The position numbers and the translations under genes were made by a program. Shown here piece after piece: positions 36,301-46,713 of a DNA stretch of 64,000 nucleotides (position 1 is the stretch's first letter; every line of letters starts with the position of its first letter). The stretch spans positions 930,001 to 994,000 of the forward strand of contig NC_013946.1 of assembly GCF_000024425.1 (NCBI RefSeq), in the 5' to 3' direction. Origin of the DNA: Meiothermus ruber DSM 1279 (lineage in GTDB: Bacteria > Deinococcota > Deinococci > Deinococcales > Thermaceae). Under the pieces are notes generated by a model. That model saw only the letters and a program-made list of their open reading frames with translations. It ran no database searches and had not been told where the DNA came from.

Positions 36301-37290
36301 TTACTTGATGAGCCCCAACTGCAACACCGCGTCGCGCTCGTCGGCCAGCTCTTTGGCGCTGGCGTCCATCTTGCTGCGGCTGAACTCGTTGATCTCCAGG
36401 CCCTGCACGATTTCAAAGTCGCCGTCTTTGCAGACGCAGGGGTAGCTGTACACCAGCCCCTCGGGAATGCCATACGAACCGTCGGAGGGGATGGCCATGC
36501 TCACCCAGTCGCCCGCCGGGGTGCCCAGGGCCCAGTCGCGCATGTGGTCAATGGCCGCACTGGCCGCCGAGGCCGCCGAGGAAGCCCCGCGGGCCTCGAT
36601 AATCTCCGCGCCGCGCTTGGCCACTTTGGGGATGTAGGTGTTGGCGTACCAGTCGTGGTCGCCTACCAGCTCGTAGGCGTTTCGCCCGCCCACCTCGCAG
36701 TGGAATAGGTCGGGGTACTGGGTGAGGGAGTGGTTGCCCCAGATGGTCATCTTCTTGATCTCGCTGACCGGTACCTTAAGCCGGGCGGCGAGCTGGGAGA
36801 TGGCCCGGTTGTGGTCGAGGCGGGTCATGGCGTGGATCTGGCGCGGCGAGAGGTTGGGGGCGTTTTTGTAGGTGATGAGGGCGTTGGTGTTGGCGGGGTT
36901 GCCCACCACCAGCACCTTGACGTGCTTGCGGGCGTTCTCGGAGAGGGCCCGGCCCTGGGCGGTAAAGATGGCGCCGTTGGCCTGGAGCAAATCGGCGCGC
37001 TCCATGCCTTGCTTGCGGGGCATGGCCCCGACCAGTAAAGCGTAATCGGCATCGCCGAAAGCGATGTTGGGGTCGTCGGTGGCAACGATGCCGGCCAGGG
37101 TGGGGAAGGCGCAGTCCTCGAGCTCCATAATCACCCCGCCCAGGGCCTTGAGGGCCGGGGTGATCTCCAGCAGTTGCAGAATCACCGGCTGGTCTTTGCC
37201 CAGCATCTCACCCGCAGCAATGCGGAACAGCAGACTATAGCCAATCTGACCGGCTGCACCGGTAACTGCCACACGTACAGGGGGTTTCAT
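36301..37290 (-). CDS. mdh: malate dehydrogenase
   Basis: NAD-dependent enzyme of the TCA cycle, 329 residues. The Rossmann motif [17 protein letters not shown] starts the protein, the substrate loop contains [13 protein letters not shown], and the active-site histidine is in [12 protein letters not shown]. It belongs to the cytosolic-type group to which Thermus Mdh belongs. ATG 37290 follows AAAGGAG; the frame is open a further 15 codons into the spacer, which are not used. It is divergent from malic enzyme, so the pair controls the fate of malate. Confidence 0.97.
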   Translation of the reverse strand: MKPPVRVAVTGAAGQIGYSLLFRIAAGEMLGKDQPVILQLLEITPALKALGGVIMELEDCAFPTLAGIVATDDPNIAFGDADYALLVGAMPRKQGMERADLLQANGAIFTAQGRALSENARKHVKVLVVGNPANTNALITYKNAPNLSPRQIHAMTRLDHNRAISQLAARLKVPVSEIKKMTIWGNHSLTQYPDLFHCEVGGRNAYELVGDHDWYANTYIPKVAKRGAEIIEARGASSAASAASAAIDHMRDWALGTPAGDWVSMAIPSDGSYGIPEGLVYSYPCVCKDGDFEIVQGLEINEFSRSKMDASAKELADERDAVLQLGLIK

Positions 37291-37425
37291 CTGAAAACTC
37301 CTTTCGTTGGGCCGCAGCCCATTTCTACCGCCCACGATAATAACGCGACCACTGCCGAATGTCGAAGGACAGCGGTTGGGGGTAGTTACACCGGTTGGGG
37401 AAGGGGTTTCAGCAAATCAACGCTC

Positions 37426-37455
37426 TAGACCGCAAATACCCTGTGGGCGTAACAT
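37426..37455 (+). promoter_or_regulatory. leaderless promoter of the malic enzyme gene
   Basis: TAGACC (37426-37431), 18-base spacer, TAACAT (37450-37455), then 7 bases to ATG 37463. No ribosome site lies between. Confidence 0.55.
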
Positions 37456-37462
37456 TGCCTAC

Positions 37463-39196
37463 ATGACCGTCAGTCGCTACTACGATGTGAAGCGTGATGA
37501 GCGAGGCAAGCGCTATCTGGAGCCTTTTATCGAGGGTTCGCTCTTGCTGGGGCTGCCCCTGCTGAACAAGGGCACCGCCTTCACCCACGAAGAGCGCAGA
37601 GCCCTCAAGCTCGAGGGCCTCCTGCCGCCGCACGTGACCAGCCTCGAGGAGCAAAAGCAGCGCAACTACCGGCGCTACCGCCTGATCGAAAACGACCTGG
37701 AAAAGCACATCTTCTTGCGCAACCTGCAAGACCGCAACGAGGTGCTGTTCTACGCGCTGTTTGTAGACCACATGAGCGAGATGCTGCCCATTCTGTACAC
37801 GCCCACGGTGGGCGAGGCGGTTAAGCAGTTCTCGCACATCTACCGTTACCCGCGGGGCTTTACGGCCTCCACCGACAACATCCACGAGATCGATCAGGCT
37901 CTGGCCAACGTGCCCCTCAACGACGTGCGCCTGGCCGTGGCCACCGATTCCTCGGCCATTCTGGGCATTGGCGACCAGGGCTTTGGGGGCATGGCCATCG
38001 CCATCGGCAAGCTTTCGATCTACACCGCGGCGGGCGGCCTGGGGCCCGACAAGGCCCTGCCCATCGAGCTGGACGTGGGCACCAACCGCGCCGATCTCAT
38101 CAACGACCCGCTCTACCTGGGGGTGCGGCACCGCCGGCTCTCGGGCGAGGAGTACTACGCCTTTATGGATCGTTTTGTGGAGGCTTTCTGCAAGCGCTAC
38201 CCCAACGCGGTCATGCAGTGGGAGGACTTCGGCAAGGACACGGCTTTTACCGTGCTCGAGCGCTACCGCAAGGTGCTCCCTTCCTTCAACGACGACATCC
38301 AGGGCACCGGCGCAGTTACGCTGGCCGGGGTGCTCTCGGCCTGCCGGATCAAGGGCCAGAACCTTTCTGACCAGCGCATCCTGGTCTATGGGGCTGGGGC
38401 CGGGGGCATTGGGGTGGCCCAGGCCCTGCTCGACGGCCTGATGCGCGAGGGTCTGACCGAGGCCGAGGCCCTGGAACGCCTGTTTGTGCTGGATTCCAAG
38501 GGCCTGCTGCTCAGCAACCGCAGCATGGAAGCCTACAAGCAGAAGTTCGCCAAAGACCCAGCCCTGATCAAGGACTGGCGCATCGCCGGGGAGGCCCCCA
38601 ACCTGTACGAAACGGTGGTGAATGGCCGGATTACGGTTTTGCTGGGGCTGTCGGGCCAGGCAGGTTCGTTTACCGAGCCCGTCGTCCAGGCGATGCAGGC
38701 CAACACCGAGCAGCCCATTATCTTCCCCCTTTCCAACCCCACCAGCTCGTCGGAGGCCATCCCCGAGGAAATCCTGCGCTGGACGGGCGGCAAAGCTCTA
38801 GTGGCCGCGGGGAGTCCCTTTGCGCCGGTGGAGCTGGATGGCCGGGTTTACCCAATCGGCCAGGGGAACAATGCCTTTGTGTTTCCGGGCCTGGGCTTTG
38901 GTACGGTGCTCTCCAAAGCCAAAGAAGTCTCCGATGGTATGGTGCTCGAGGCGGCCTACGCCCTCTACGACTACACCCGCCAGCACCACCCCGACCGCAT
39001 ATACCCCCCCACCTCGGAACTGCGCGAGGTCAGCCAGTTGGTGGCCTCGAGGGTGATCCGCCAGGCCATGAAGGAGGGGCTGGCCCGCGAGGAGCGCTTG
39101 AAGGGGCTGGGTATGGAGGCCATCCAGGCCTATGTGGCCGAGCGCTTCTGGCAGCCCCGCTATCTGCCTTATAAGCCCGCCGCCCACAACAGATAA
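37463..39196 (+). CDS. NAD-type malic enzyme
   Basis: Oxidatively decarboxylates malate to pyruvate. The 577 residues match the large malic enzyme (MaeA-like) class. The signature [11 protein letters not shown] is present, with the catalytic tyrosine region YTPTVGEAV, the metal-site segment [12 protein letters not shown] and the dinucleotide motif [13 protein letters not shown]. The start is ATG 37463; a longer open frame from 37307 crosses the promoter and is rejected. With ppc (55.2 kb) and mdh it forms the PEP-pyruvate-oxaloacetate-malate node. Confidence 0.95.
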   Translation: MTVSRYYDVKRDERGKRYLEPFIEGSLLLGLPLLNKGTAFTHEERRALKLEGLLPPHVTSLEEQKQRNYRRYRLIENDLEKHIFLRNLQDRNEVLFYALFVDHMSEMLPILYTPTVGEAVKQFSHIYRYPRGFTASTDNIHEIDQALANVPLNDVRLAVATDSSAILGIGDQGFGGMAIAIGKLSIYTAAGGLGPDKALPIELDVGTNRADLINDPLYLGVRHRRLSGEEYYAFMDRFVEAFCKRYPNAVMQWEDFGKDTAFTVLERYRKVLPSFNDDIQGTGAVTLAGVLSACRIKGQNLSDQRILVYGAGAGGIGVAQALLDGLMREGLTEAEALERLFVLDSKGLLLSNRSMEAYKQKFAKDPALIKDWRIAGEAPNLYETVVNGRITVLLGLSGQAGSFTEPVVQAMQANTEQPIIFPLSNPTSSSEAIPEEILRWTGGKALVAAGSPFAPVELDGRVYPIGQGNNAFVFPGLGFGTVLSKAKEVSDGMVLEAAYALYDYTRQHHPDRIYPPTSELREVSQLVASRVIRQAMKEGLAREERLKGLGMEAIQAYVAERFWQPRYLPYKPAAHNR

Positions 39197-39245
39197 CCCA
39201 GACTGCTGTAGCACGGCCTTTGCAAAGCGCGCCCCATTCCCGAAG

Positions 39246-39341
39246 CAGATTGGTACAGGCTGGTTGGCGAGGCGCTAACCCAATCTGGTATAAAACCTGG
39301 CAGATTTTCGTATACTTAAAACGTCAAGGGCTTTTAGCCCT
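39246..39341 (+). promoter_or_regulatory. promoter region of the tandem HspR-like gene with nested inverted repeats
   Basis: A two-tier inverted repeat covers 39246-39287: outer CAGATTG/CAATCTG, inner GGTTGGCG/CGCTAACC. A TATAAA (39289) and TATACT (39311-39316) follow as candidate -10 boxes. Just after the expected start lies the palindrome AGGGCT-TTT-AGCCCT (39327-39341), 8 bases before ATG 39350, a likely operator. The HspR HAIR consensus (CTTGAGT, 7 bases, ACTCAAG) is not seen. Confidence 0.45.
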
Positions 39342-39349
39342 GTTTATAT

Positions 39350-40081
39350 ATGGATAAGAAAGACCGTCCGGTGTACATCATTTCGGTTGCCGCCGAACTG
39401 GTGGATATGCACCCCCAGACTTTGCGCCTGTATGAGCGTAAGGGCCTCATTCAGCCCAAGCGCTCGGGGGGCAAGACCCGGCTGTACTCCGAACGGGACG
39501 TGGAGAAGTTACGGGAGATTCGCCGCCTGACCCAGGAGCTGGGGGTCAACCTGGCCGGGGTGGAGGAGATTATGAAACTGCGCGACGAGCTATGGGCGCT
39601 CGAGCAGCGGTTTCGCGAGGAGGCCGAGCGGCTCAAGCAGGAGCTGGGGGAGAAGCTCGAGGCCCTCAAAACGCCCCCGGCCCTGCCACCCCCTGGTGAG
39701 TCCAAAAGCAAGAAAACCGACGACAAAGAACGGCCGGTTTATATCATCTCGGTGGCGGCGGAGCTGGTGGGCATGCACCCCCAGACCCTACGCCTCTACG
39801 AGCGGGAGGGCCTGGTCACGCCCAGCCGCACCTCTGGCAAAACCCGTCTCTACTCCGAACGGGACGTAGAAAAGCTGCGGGAGATTCGTCGGCTGACCCA
39901 GGAGCTGGGGGTCAACCTGGCCGGGGTGGAGGAGATCATCCGCCTGCGCGATGAACTGGATATCCAGCAAAACCGGCTCGAGTCCGAAATTGCCCGCCTG
40001 CGCCTGGCGCTTCTGCGCGAGCTAAAGCCGGAGAAAAGCGACCAAAGCGACCAGAAGAAAGCCAAGTCCTCGGCGGGTTAG
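39350..40081 (+). CDS. tandem-duplicated HspR-like MerR-family regulator
   Basis: Protein of 243 residues with two complete HspR-like MerR winged-helix domains, about residues 6-80 and 128-202, joined by a coiled-coil and proline-rich linker ([11 protein letters not shown]). Each has [24 protein letters not shown] and [20 protein letters not shown]. HspR proteins repress chaperone genes such as dnaK and clpB and normally have one domain and dimerise. Here one chain could bind both half-sites, or four. The copies are offset by 122 codons and share a 44-nucleotide identical stretch, so the duplication is recent or kept alike by gene conversion. Its stop shares TTAG with murJ. Confidence 0.9.
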   Translation: MDKKDRPVYIISVAAELVDMHPQTLRLYERKGLIQPKRSGGKTRLYSERDVEKLREIRRLTQELGVNLAGVEEIMKLRDELWALEQRFREEAERLKQELGEKLEALKTPPALPPPGESKSKKTDDKERPVYIISVAAELVGMHPQTLRLYEREGLVTPSRTSGKTRLYSERDVEKLREIRRLTQELGVNLAGVEEIIRLRDELDIQQNRLESEIARLRLALLRELKPEKSDQSDQKKAKSSAG

Positions 40082-41580
40082 CGCAGCTTGAGCGGCAGGC
40101 GCAGGGCATAGGCCAGCCCCACAAACACCAGCAGGCCTGCCGACCCCCCCAGGGCAAGGGGCAGGATGTTGTGTAAAAAGAAGGCCGGGACTCCAAACTG
40201 AACTGCCACCAGGTAGGCGACCCCACCCGCAGGGGCGGCGGCCAGCGTGGCCCTGGCGGTTATTCCCCATACCTGGGCTGGGCGTACCATCTGAAAAACC
40301 TGTAGCCGCTGGGCGTAGATCGCCAGGCCTAGCCAGCCCGCCAGCCCGGTGGCCAGGTTGAGCACAAACAAACCCTGCTCCCGCAGCAGCCAGTAGCCAA
40401 AGGTATTTAGCAAGGCGATGGTGGCCGTCACGCCAACCGCCTGACCCACCTGCCCCACGGCATAGAAGCCCCGCAGCATGAGCTGGTTCAGGCCCCAGGG
40501 GAGGAGCGCAAAGCCCAGGGCCATCACGGTCTGGGTGGTATAGGCCCGGTTGGCCTCAGAGAAGTGGTCGGTAAAGGCGTAAAGCGTTCCCACAATCCAA
40601 GGTGCTAGAGCCACCAGCATGGCCGAGGCGAAAGCCAGCGGCACCGCAAGCCGTGCCATGATGCGGAAGAGCAGCTCGCGGGCTTTGCTAACCTCGCCGT
40701 TGCCGGCCAGGGCGGAAAGCCGGGGAAAGGCGGCCATGGCCGGTGAGACCGCCAGCAGGCCCAGCGCGGTGGTGAAAAGCAGCTCGCCGTTTTGAAAGCC
40801 CGTCACGGCGGCGGTGGGGTAGGCGGCCAGAATGCTCAGCAGAACCAGGTTCAAAAACTGCCGCACCGAGGTGGTGAAGGCGAAGGGGCCAATCCGGCCC
40901 AGGGCGGCGCGGAAGGCGGGATGCCACCTGAACTCGAGGCCATAGCCTTTGAGGGCGGGTAGCTGTACCAGGGCTTGCAACGCCCCCCCCAGCGTAACCG
41001 ACAGACCCAGGGCCGCAATGCTGCTGGGAAACAACAGCATCAAGGCAATGGAGCCCAGGTTGAAGGCCACGGGGCTGAAGCTGGTGAGGCCAAAGCGCTC
41101 GCCCGATTGCAGCATCGAGGAAAACAGCGAGGCCATCGAGATCGAGAGCAAAAATGGCATCACCAAACGAATCAGCAGCACCAACTGCTCGAACACTGCC
41201 GGGTCGCGCAGGGGGCTGGGCTGGGCCAGGGATAGCTCGGCCAGCCACAACAGCGCGCCGGCAATTTGAGGGGCGAAAAGCAGGCCCAGGCCCAGAATTA
41301 CCAGATTTACCCCCAGCAGAAAGGCCCCAAAACGCCGGGCGAAGGTGCGGGCCTCTTCGGGCGGAAGGCCGGTCAGCACCGGAATCAGGGCGTTCTGGAT
41401 GGCCCCCTCGGCCAGCAGCTCGCGCAGCAGGTTGGGAATGCGGTAGGCCACCCAGAAGGCATCCTTGGTGGTGTCTGGGAGCGGAAGGTTGGTCAGGATG
41501 GTCTGGCGCACCTGGCCCAGCAGGCGGCTGGCGAGGGTACCGGCCATGACCAGAAGGGTGTTGCGAAGGATGCGTGACAT
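40078..41580 (-). CDS. murJ: lipid II flippase MurJ (MviN)
   Basis: MOP-superfamily membrane transporter of 500 residues, about 14 helices, that flips undecaprenyl-linked peptidoglycan precursor across the membrane. The N-terminus [26 protein letters not shown] and the segment [20 protein letters not shown] are diagnostic. It ends on the shared TTAG with the HspR-like gene. TATAAC about 25 bases before the ATG is a possible -10 box, and GGAGG is present as ribosome site. Confidence 0.95.
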   Translation of the reverse strand: MSRILRNTLLVMAGTLASRLLGQVRQTILTNLPLPDTTKDAFWVAYRIPNLLRELLAEGAIQNALIPVLTGLPPEEARTFARRFGAFLLGVNLVILGLGLLFAPQIAGALLWLAELSLAQPSPLRDPAVFEQLVLLIRLVMPFLLSISMASLFSSMLQSGERFGLTSFSPVAFNLGSIALMLLFPSSIAALGLSVTLGGALQALVQLPALKGYGLEFRWHPAFRAALGRIGPFAFTTSVRQFLNLVLLSILAAYPTAAVTGFQNGELLFTTALGLLAVSPAMAAFPRLSALAGNGEVSKARELLFRIMARLAVPLAFASAMLVALAPWIVGTLYAFTDHFSEANRAYTTQTVMALGFALLPWGLNQLMLRGFYAVGQVGQAVGVTATIALLNTFGYWLLREQGLFVLNLATGLAGWLGLAIYAQRLQVFQMVRPAQVWGITARATLAAAPAGGVAYLVAVQFGVPAFFLHNILPLALGGSAGLLVFVGLAYALRLPLKLR

Positions 41581-41726
41581 GAGGGGCTCGAGCCTCCAAT
41601 ACTTCCAGGGTTATACCAGACTCATTCCGTTTTGGGCCGAACAGGCTGGTAAGAGACAGCACCCACAAAGCCTGGCGTGGCTTGGGGTTCTCGCTATACT
41701 GGCCGCAATCCAACGCTTGGAGTCAA

Positions 41727-44447
41727 TCAATCCCTCCAGCGCACGCGGCTCCCCGCTGGCGATTTGGAGACCTCCAGGCGCGCAGGCATTCGCTCGGCCA
41801 GGGCCTCGACGTGGGTGACGATGCCCACTAGGCGGCCCTGGCTGGGCAGGGCTTCCAGCACCCCGGCCACCTGTTCCAGCGTTTCGGCGTCGAGGGTGCC
41901 GAACCCTTCGTCCAGAAACAGCGCGCCGATTCGGCCACGGGAGAGGTGCTCGGAGAGCGAGAGCGCCAGGCACAGGCTGGCCATGAAACTTTCCCCCCCC
42001 GAAAGGGTGCGCACCGGCCTCAGGGCCTCAGTCCAGCGGTCGAATACGAAGTAATCGCCGTCCTCGAGCCGCAAGGTATAGCGGTTATGCGAGAGCGACT
42101 GGATGAGTTCGGAAGCCCTGGAGAGCAGGCCGGACTGATAGCGCTCCAGCAAGAAGTCCTGGAAGCGGTTGCCCTTGAGATCCAGCTCGAGCTGCTCCCA
42201 GAGGTCGATCTGTTTGTCCAGATCCGCTTTTTCTTTCTGGATCTGACGCTTGCGCTCGAGCTGCTTCTGCAGGTGTTTGAGCGCTTCCTTTCTGGCGCCC
42301 AGGCGCTGCTTGGTCGAGTCGAGGGCCTCTTTCAGTTCGGCCAGGCGCTGCTTTTGTTCGGCCACCTGGGCTGCGTCCACCGGCTCCTGGCCCTGTAGCT
42401 TTGCTTCTAACTCCCTGAGCTCGCGGGCTATCTGGGCCCCCTCGAGCTCGTGATCCTGCACCCGTTTGCGTAGGGCCGCTACCTCGGCCGGGCTCAGGCG
42501 GGCCGCCCGGACGGCCTCGAGGTCTTCGAACCGGGCCTCGCGCCAGAGGGTCTCTACAGCCTCCTGCTGCCGGGCCAGGCTGGCTTCCAGCACCCGCACC
42601 ACCTCGGCCTGGCTCTGGACTTTGCCCCTGGCTTCGGTCAGGCTGGCCTCGGCCTGGGCGATCTGATCGGCCCGGTCCTGGGCAGCTTTGAGCTCTTTCA
42701 GAAGCTGCTGCTCGTAGGCTGCTGGGGTCAGGCCGCCAGCAACGGCGCGGATTTCCTGCGCCAGCGCGGCCAGGCGCTGGGTGCGTTCTGCCCGAACCTG
42801 CTCGAGGCTGCCCAGGGCCCGGCTTTTGGCTTCCAGGTCTGCATAGGCCTTGCCGGCCTCATCGGCCTCGGCTTGAAGGGTTTGCACCTGCGTTTGTAGC
42901 TTTGGCAGTTGCTCGTTCAGGTCGTCGAGGCGCTTCTGTGCGGCTTTGTAGTCGGCCCGCAGCTCGGTGAGGGTGGCCTCGAGGCGTTCCACCCGGGTTT
43001 TGAGGGCCTGGAGGTCGGCCTGGGGCTGGGCCGGGGGTAGGGCAGCGACCGGATGGCCGCAGAGGGGGCAGGGCTCGCCCACCTTGAGATGGGGGTGGTA
43101 GTGTGCGATGCCCTGCCGGAGTTTTTCACGCTCGAGGGCCGCTTTGGCTTCTTCCAGCTCCGTTTTTTGGCCCTGGCCCTGGTCTTTGAGGCTCTTGAGC
43201 TTGTTTTCCAGCTCCGCGTGCTCGGCCTGGGCTTTTTCTGCTTCCCGAAGAGCGGCCTGCAGGCGGGTCTGGGCCCGTTCGGCCTGGGTGCGGGCTCGGG
43301 CGAGGTCGGCAAAGAGCCGCTCAGCCTCGCGCAGCTGCTCGAGGCGGTCTTCGTCAAAGGGCAGCGGGCTGGGGTGGTGCAGCTCGAGCTGGCCCCCGTA
43401 GCGCTTGAGGCGGGCCTCCTGGTCTTTGAGCAGAGGTATCTGGGCCTGGCTGCGCTTGAGCCCCTCCAGGCGCTCGGGATCGAAGCCCTGGCGCAGCTTC
43501 TCGAGCAGGGCCTCGAGCTTTGCCAGCTCTGACCGGTGGGCCTTCAGGATGTGCTGGGCCTGCTCGAGGTCACGCTGGCTGGTCTGTAAAGCCTCGAGCT
43601 GGGGCCAGATGCGCTCGGCCTGCTCGGCGCGTGCGAGTTTGGCAATGGTTTCGGCGATGCGGGGTTGTTCGCTTTCCCAGGTCTGCTTGCGGCGGCGCAG
43701 GGCCTCGAGGGTGCTATAAAGCTGGCTCAGCTCCTCGAGTTTTTTCAGGGTTCGCTCGATTTCTTCCACTCTTTGGCCCAGCTCACGCTCGCTTTGCGCT
43801 AGCCCTGCGATTTCGTCTTGCAGCGCCGCAATGCGCTCTTCCTCAGCCTCGGCCAGGGTATCCAGCTCTCCTTCCAGACGGTCTTTCTGCTTGTTCAGGG
43901 CCGCGAGGCGGGCCGCTGCCCGTTCCCGCATGGCCTTGAGGCTCTCCAGACCATACAGCTTGATCAGGGTCTCGCGGCGCTCTTTAGGCGAGCCGCGCAA
44001 AAACAGGTCGAACTGGCCCTGGGGCAGCAGGATGGCCCGGGTAAAGGTCTCGTAATCCATGCCCAGAATCTCGGCCAGTTTGGCGTCCAGCTCCCGCACC
44101 CTCTCGGAGGCGGGATGGGTTTTCCACTGGTTTTGTTGGAGGTACTCGAGGCGGCTCTGGCTCTCCTTGCCCACCACCCGCACCACCCGCCAGACCTGCT
44201 CGCCCATGGCAAAGGTCAGCTCCACCTTGGCCGATTCGGCCTGGGGGTGCTTGAGGTCTTTGAGGCCGCTCGAGCCGATGCGCGGGGTGGCCTTGTAAAG
44301 GGCATAGGTAATGGCGTCGAGCAGGGTGCTTTTGCCTGAACCGGTGGGGCCGGTAATGGCAAACAGGCTCACATCATGGTCGAACTGAACGGCTTGCGCT
44401 TCGGCGTAGGGGCCAAAGCCATCGAGGAGTAGCTTGAGGGGTTTCAT
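41727..44447 (-). CDS. sbcC: exonuclease subunit SbcC (Rad50-like ATPase)
   Basis: SMC-type ATPase of 906 residues that works with SbcD on DNA ends and hairpins. Walker A is GPTGSGKSTLLDAI near residue 34, the zinc hook CPLCGH lies near residue 459 at the tip of two long coiled coils, and the C-terminal lobe has LSGGESFMASLCLALSLSEH and Walker B LFLDEGFGTLD near residue 844. It starts 8 bases after sbcD, so the two are cotranscribed. Confidence 0.96.
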   Translation of the reverse strand: MKPLKLLLDGFGPYAEAQAVQFDHDVSLFAITGPTGSGKSTLLDAITYALYKATPRIGSSGLKDLKHPQAESAKVELTFAMGEQVWRVVRVVGKESQSRLEYLQQNQWKTHPASERVRELDAKLAEILGMDYETFTRAILLPQGQFDLFLRGSPKERRETLIKLYGLESLKAMRERAAARLAALNKQKDRLEGELDTLAEAEEERIAALQDEIAGLAQSERELGQRVEEIERTLKKLEELSQLYSTLEALRRRKQTWESEQPRIAETIAKLARAEQAERIWPQLEALQTSQRDLEQAQHILKAHRSELAKLEALLEKLRQGFDPERLEGLKRSQAQIPLLKDQEARLKRYGGQLELHHPSPLPFDEDRLEQLREAERLFADLARARTQAERAQTRLQAALREAEKAQAEHAELENKLKSLKDQGQGQKTELEEAKAALEREKLRQGIAHYHPHLKVGEPCPLCGHPVAALPPAQPQADLQALKTRVERLEATLTELRADYKAAQKRLDDLNEQLPKLQTQVQTLQAEADEAGKAYADLEAKSRALGSLEQVRAERTQRLAALAQEIRAVAGGLTPAAYEQQLLKELKAAQDRADQIAQAEASLTEARGKVQSQAEVVRVLEASLARQQEAVETLWREARFEDLEAVRAARLSPAEVAALRKRVQDHELEGAQIARELRELEAKLQGQEPVDAAQVAEQKQRLAELKEALDSTKQRLGARKEALKHLQKQLERKRQIQKEKADLDKQIDLWEQLELDLKGNRFQDFLLERYQSGLLSRASELIQSLSHNRYTLRLEDGDYFVFDRWTEALRPVRTLSGGESFMASLCLALSLSEHLSRGRIGALFLDEGFGTLDAETLEQVAGVLEALPSQGRLVGIVTHVEALAERMPARLEVSKSPAGSRVRWRD

Positions 44448-44455
44448 GGCAAAGC

Positions 44456-45619
44456 TCAGTGCGCGGGCTGGTTGCTGGGGGTGTGGGCCTCTTCGTAGAC
44501 CTGCTTGAAGGCCTCCAGCAGTTCGGGGCTGGCCTCCTTGGCGGTGGTTGTCCGGCGGTATTCGGCATAGGCTTCCACCCAGTCCAGGTTTTCGGTGTCT
44601 ACCGGGGTGGGGCCTTTTATTTCTGCCTCTGGGGTGTGAAACTCCACCTCGAGCAGATCCGGCAGCTCCTTGAACAATCGCTCGCGCAGGGCGGCGTTGC
44701 CGGGGCCTTCGATCACAATTTTGCTGTAGCCAGGAAAAGTCCGCACCTCCTCCCAGCGGCGATCCAGGGTTTCACGGCTCAGCCGGAAGGTTTTGAGCGG
44801 CTTGCCCCAGCGCTCACGGATGGGGTGTACCCGGGCTGGTAAGCCTGGCGCCACCTCCACAATCAGGGCGCCCCGGTCGCTGTTTTCTCCCTCACCAAAG
44901 TCGAGCTGGATCAAAGAGCCCGCATACCAGGCCAGCGGGGCCTCGCAGACCTGCTGCTGGCGGTGCAGATGGCCCAGGGCCACGTAGCTCAGGGTCTGGG
45001 GAAAGTCGCCCGGCTGGATGGCGTAGGTGTTGGTGGTGTGAAAGGTGAACTCGCCGCCCCCCAACTGGCCGCCCTCCACGGTCAGGTGGGCCATCAGCAG
45101 GTTGAGGTCGCCGCTAAAGCCGGTAGCCAGGTTTTTCAGAATCAGGCCCATGCCCTGGCCATAGGTTTTCTTCCACTCCGCGCCGTCGCCCTGCAGCAGG
45201 TCGCCCGCCTTGACCAGCCGTCGCTCCGACAAAAAAGGCAGCAGCGCCACCCGGGCCCCGAGGGCCTCCACCACCCCGCCCTGTTCGGCAAAGCGCAGGT
45301 TGCCAAACACGGTGGCCCCGGTCAGGGAGAGCAGGGGCGAGAGGGCCTCGAGGCGCTCGCGGCTGTCGTGGTTGCCGGCAATTACCAGGGCCGGAACCTG
45401 CAGCTCGCGCAGGCCCACAAAAAACTCGAAGGCAGCGGCCTCGGCTTCGGTGGACACCACGCTCCGGTCGAAGAGGTCGCCGGCCACCAGCACCAGCTCG
45501 ATGCGCTCGGAGCGCACCAGCCCCAACAGGGCTTGCAAGGCCTGTCGAATTTCCGGGGTGCGCTCCCGCCCTTTGAGCACCTTGCCCAGGTGCCAGTCTG
45601 CTGTGTGCAGAATACGCAT
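44456..45619 (-). CDS. sbcD: exonuclease subunit SbcD (Mre11-like nuclease)
   Basis: Metallophosphoesterase nuclease of 387 residues. The phosphoesterase motifs are clear: HTADWHLGK, VAGDLFDR, VIAGNHDSRERLE and the late YVALGHLHRQQ. The protein pairs with the downstream SbcC to process double-strand breaks and hairpins. The start is ATG 45619, just 6 bases after a TACAAT box, with no ribosome site, so the operon seems to be leaderless. Confidence 0.96.
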   Translation of the reverse strand: MRILHTADWHLGKVLKGRERTPEIRQALQALLGLVRSERIELVLVAGDLFDRSVVSTEAEAAAFEFFVGLRELQVPALVIAGNHDSRERLEALSPLLSLTGATVFGNLRFAEQGGVVEALGARVALLPFLSERRLVKAGDLLQGDGAEWKKTYGQGMGLILKNLATGFSGDLNLLMAHLTVEGGQLGGGEFTFHTTNTYAIQPGDFPQTLSYVALGHLHRQQQVCEAPLAWYAGSLIQLDFGEGENSDRGALIVEVAPGLPARVHPIRERWGKPLKTFRLSRETLDRRWEEVRTFPGYSKIVIEGPGNAALRERLFKELPDLLEVEFHTPEAEIKGPTPVDTENLDWVEAYAEYRRTTTAKEASPELLEAFKQVYEEAHTPSNQPAH

Positions 45620-45625
45620 GGGCTG

Positions 45626-45631
45626 ATTGTA
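45626..45631 (-). promoter_or_regulatory. candidate -10 box of the leaderless sbcDC promoter
   Basis: TACAAT on the minus strand, 6 bases before the sbcD ATG (45619). No convincing -35 box. Confidence 0.45.
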
Positions 45632-45717
45632 CTTTTACCTGCTGGTTTTGGGTATTGAGTTTGCTAGGTGCCCTACCGCTGATTTTCCGCGTCCGGGGGC
45701 TCCTACGTTCGCAGCGC

Positions 45718-46656
45718 TCAGGCCACCGCTACGGGCTTTTCGGCAGGTTGCTGGGCCAGGGCGGCCTTGGTGCTCTCGATGGCGACCTCGATCATATCGT
45801 CGGTGGGTTCCCGGACGGTGAGCATCTGGAACTTGAAGCCCAGCCAGCGGAAGAACCTCGAGAGGGGGTCGTGGTGGGCGGCGGAGTAGCGCAGCACCTC
45901 GAAGGAGACCGCGGCCACCACCGGAATCATCAGAAGGCGCGGGAAAATCCAGTACCAGGCCACCGTGAGGGGTGGGAAGAAGCTGTACACGAACACCCCC
46001 ACCACCGCGGTGAAGGCGATGAAGCTGGTGCCGCAACGGGGGTGGTAGGCCGGCTGGGCCCGCACGTTTTCCACGGTGAGCTCGAGGCCCTTCTCGTGCG
46101 CGGCGATGGCCTTGTGCTCGGCCCCGTGGTACATGAAGAAGCGCTGCATATCCTTCATGCGTCCGATAAACACCAGATAGCTAATCAGAATGGCGGTCTC
46201 GAACAGCCCGGCCACCACGTAAAACAAAAAGCGGAAGCGCTCCTCGTCCACCAGCAAACCCGCCAGCCGGGCCGGCAGCCACACAAACAAAGCCAGGCCG
46301 ATCACCAGCGAGACCGCCAGGGTGCCGTACATGGCCGCCCCCGAGACCTTCTCGTCTTCTTCCCCGGCCAGTTCGGCGCTGCGCGACAGCGACTTGTAGG
46401 AGATGCTCATGGCATCCCACAGCGCCACCACGCCCCGGATGAGGGGCAGCCGGGCCCAGGGGTACTTTTTGGTCAGGGCCTCTTCCTCGTGTCGCTCTAC
46501 GTGAATCTGCCCGTTGGGCAGCCGCACCGCCAGGGCCCAGGCGTCGGCGGCCTTCATCATCACGCCCTCGAGGGCCGCGCTACCCCCTAGAGCGGCCTGA
46601 TTGAGAAAAAAACCCAGTTTGCGGAAAAGTTTTATGCCGGGTAATCCAAACTTCAT
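45718..46656 (-). CDS. DUF1385 (YqhQ-like) membrane protein
   Basis: Membrane protein of 312 residues of the DUF1385 family, function unknown. The N-terminal GGSAALEGVMMKAADAWALA pattern (normally GGQAVIEGVMMR) and the central FMYHGAEHKAIAAHE with its His-Glu-His cluster, which may bind metal, define the family. RCGTSFIAF follows. About four transmembrane helices are visible. ATG 46656 is preferred because TAAGAT lies 7 bases before it; two upstream ATGs in frame are passed over. It follows the KynB-like gene by 57 bases. Confidence 0.88.
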   Translation of the reverse strand: MKFGLPGIKLFRKLGFFLNQAALGGSAALEGVMMKAADAWALAVRLPNGQIHVERHEEEALTKKYPWARLPLIRGVVALWDAMSISYKSLSRSAELAGEEDEKVSGAAMYGTLAVSLVIGLALFVWLPARLAGLLVDEERFRFLFYVVAGLFETAILISYLVFIGRMKDMQRFFMYHGAEHKAIAAHEKGLELTVENVRAQPAYHPRCGTSFIAFTAVVGVFVYSFFPPLTVAWYWIFPRLLMIPVVAAVSFEVLRYSAAHHDPLSRFFRWLGFKFQMLTVREPTDDMIEVAIESTKAALAQQPAEKPVAVA

Positions 46657-46663
46657 CCGAACC

Positions 46664-46669
46664 ATCTTA
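46664..46669 (-). promoter_or_regulatory. candidate -10 box of a leaderless promoter for the DUF1385 gene
   Basis: TAAGAT on the minus strand, 7 bases before ATG 46656, with no ribosome site. Confidence 0.4.
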
Positions 46670-46713
46670 GCGCATTGGCGCAATCGCACGACAGAAGGGG
46701 ATGAGAAACAGCT

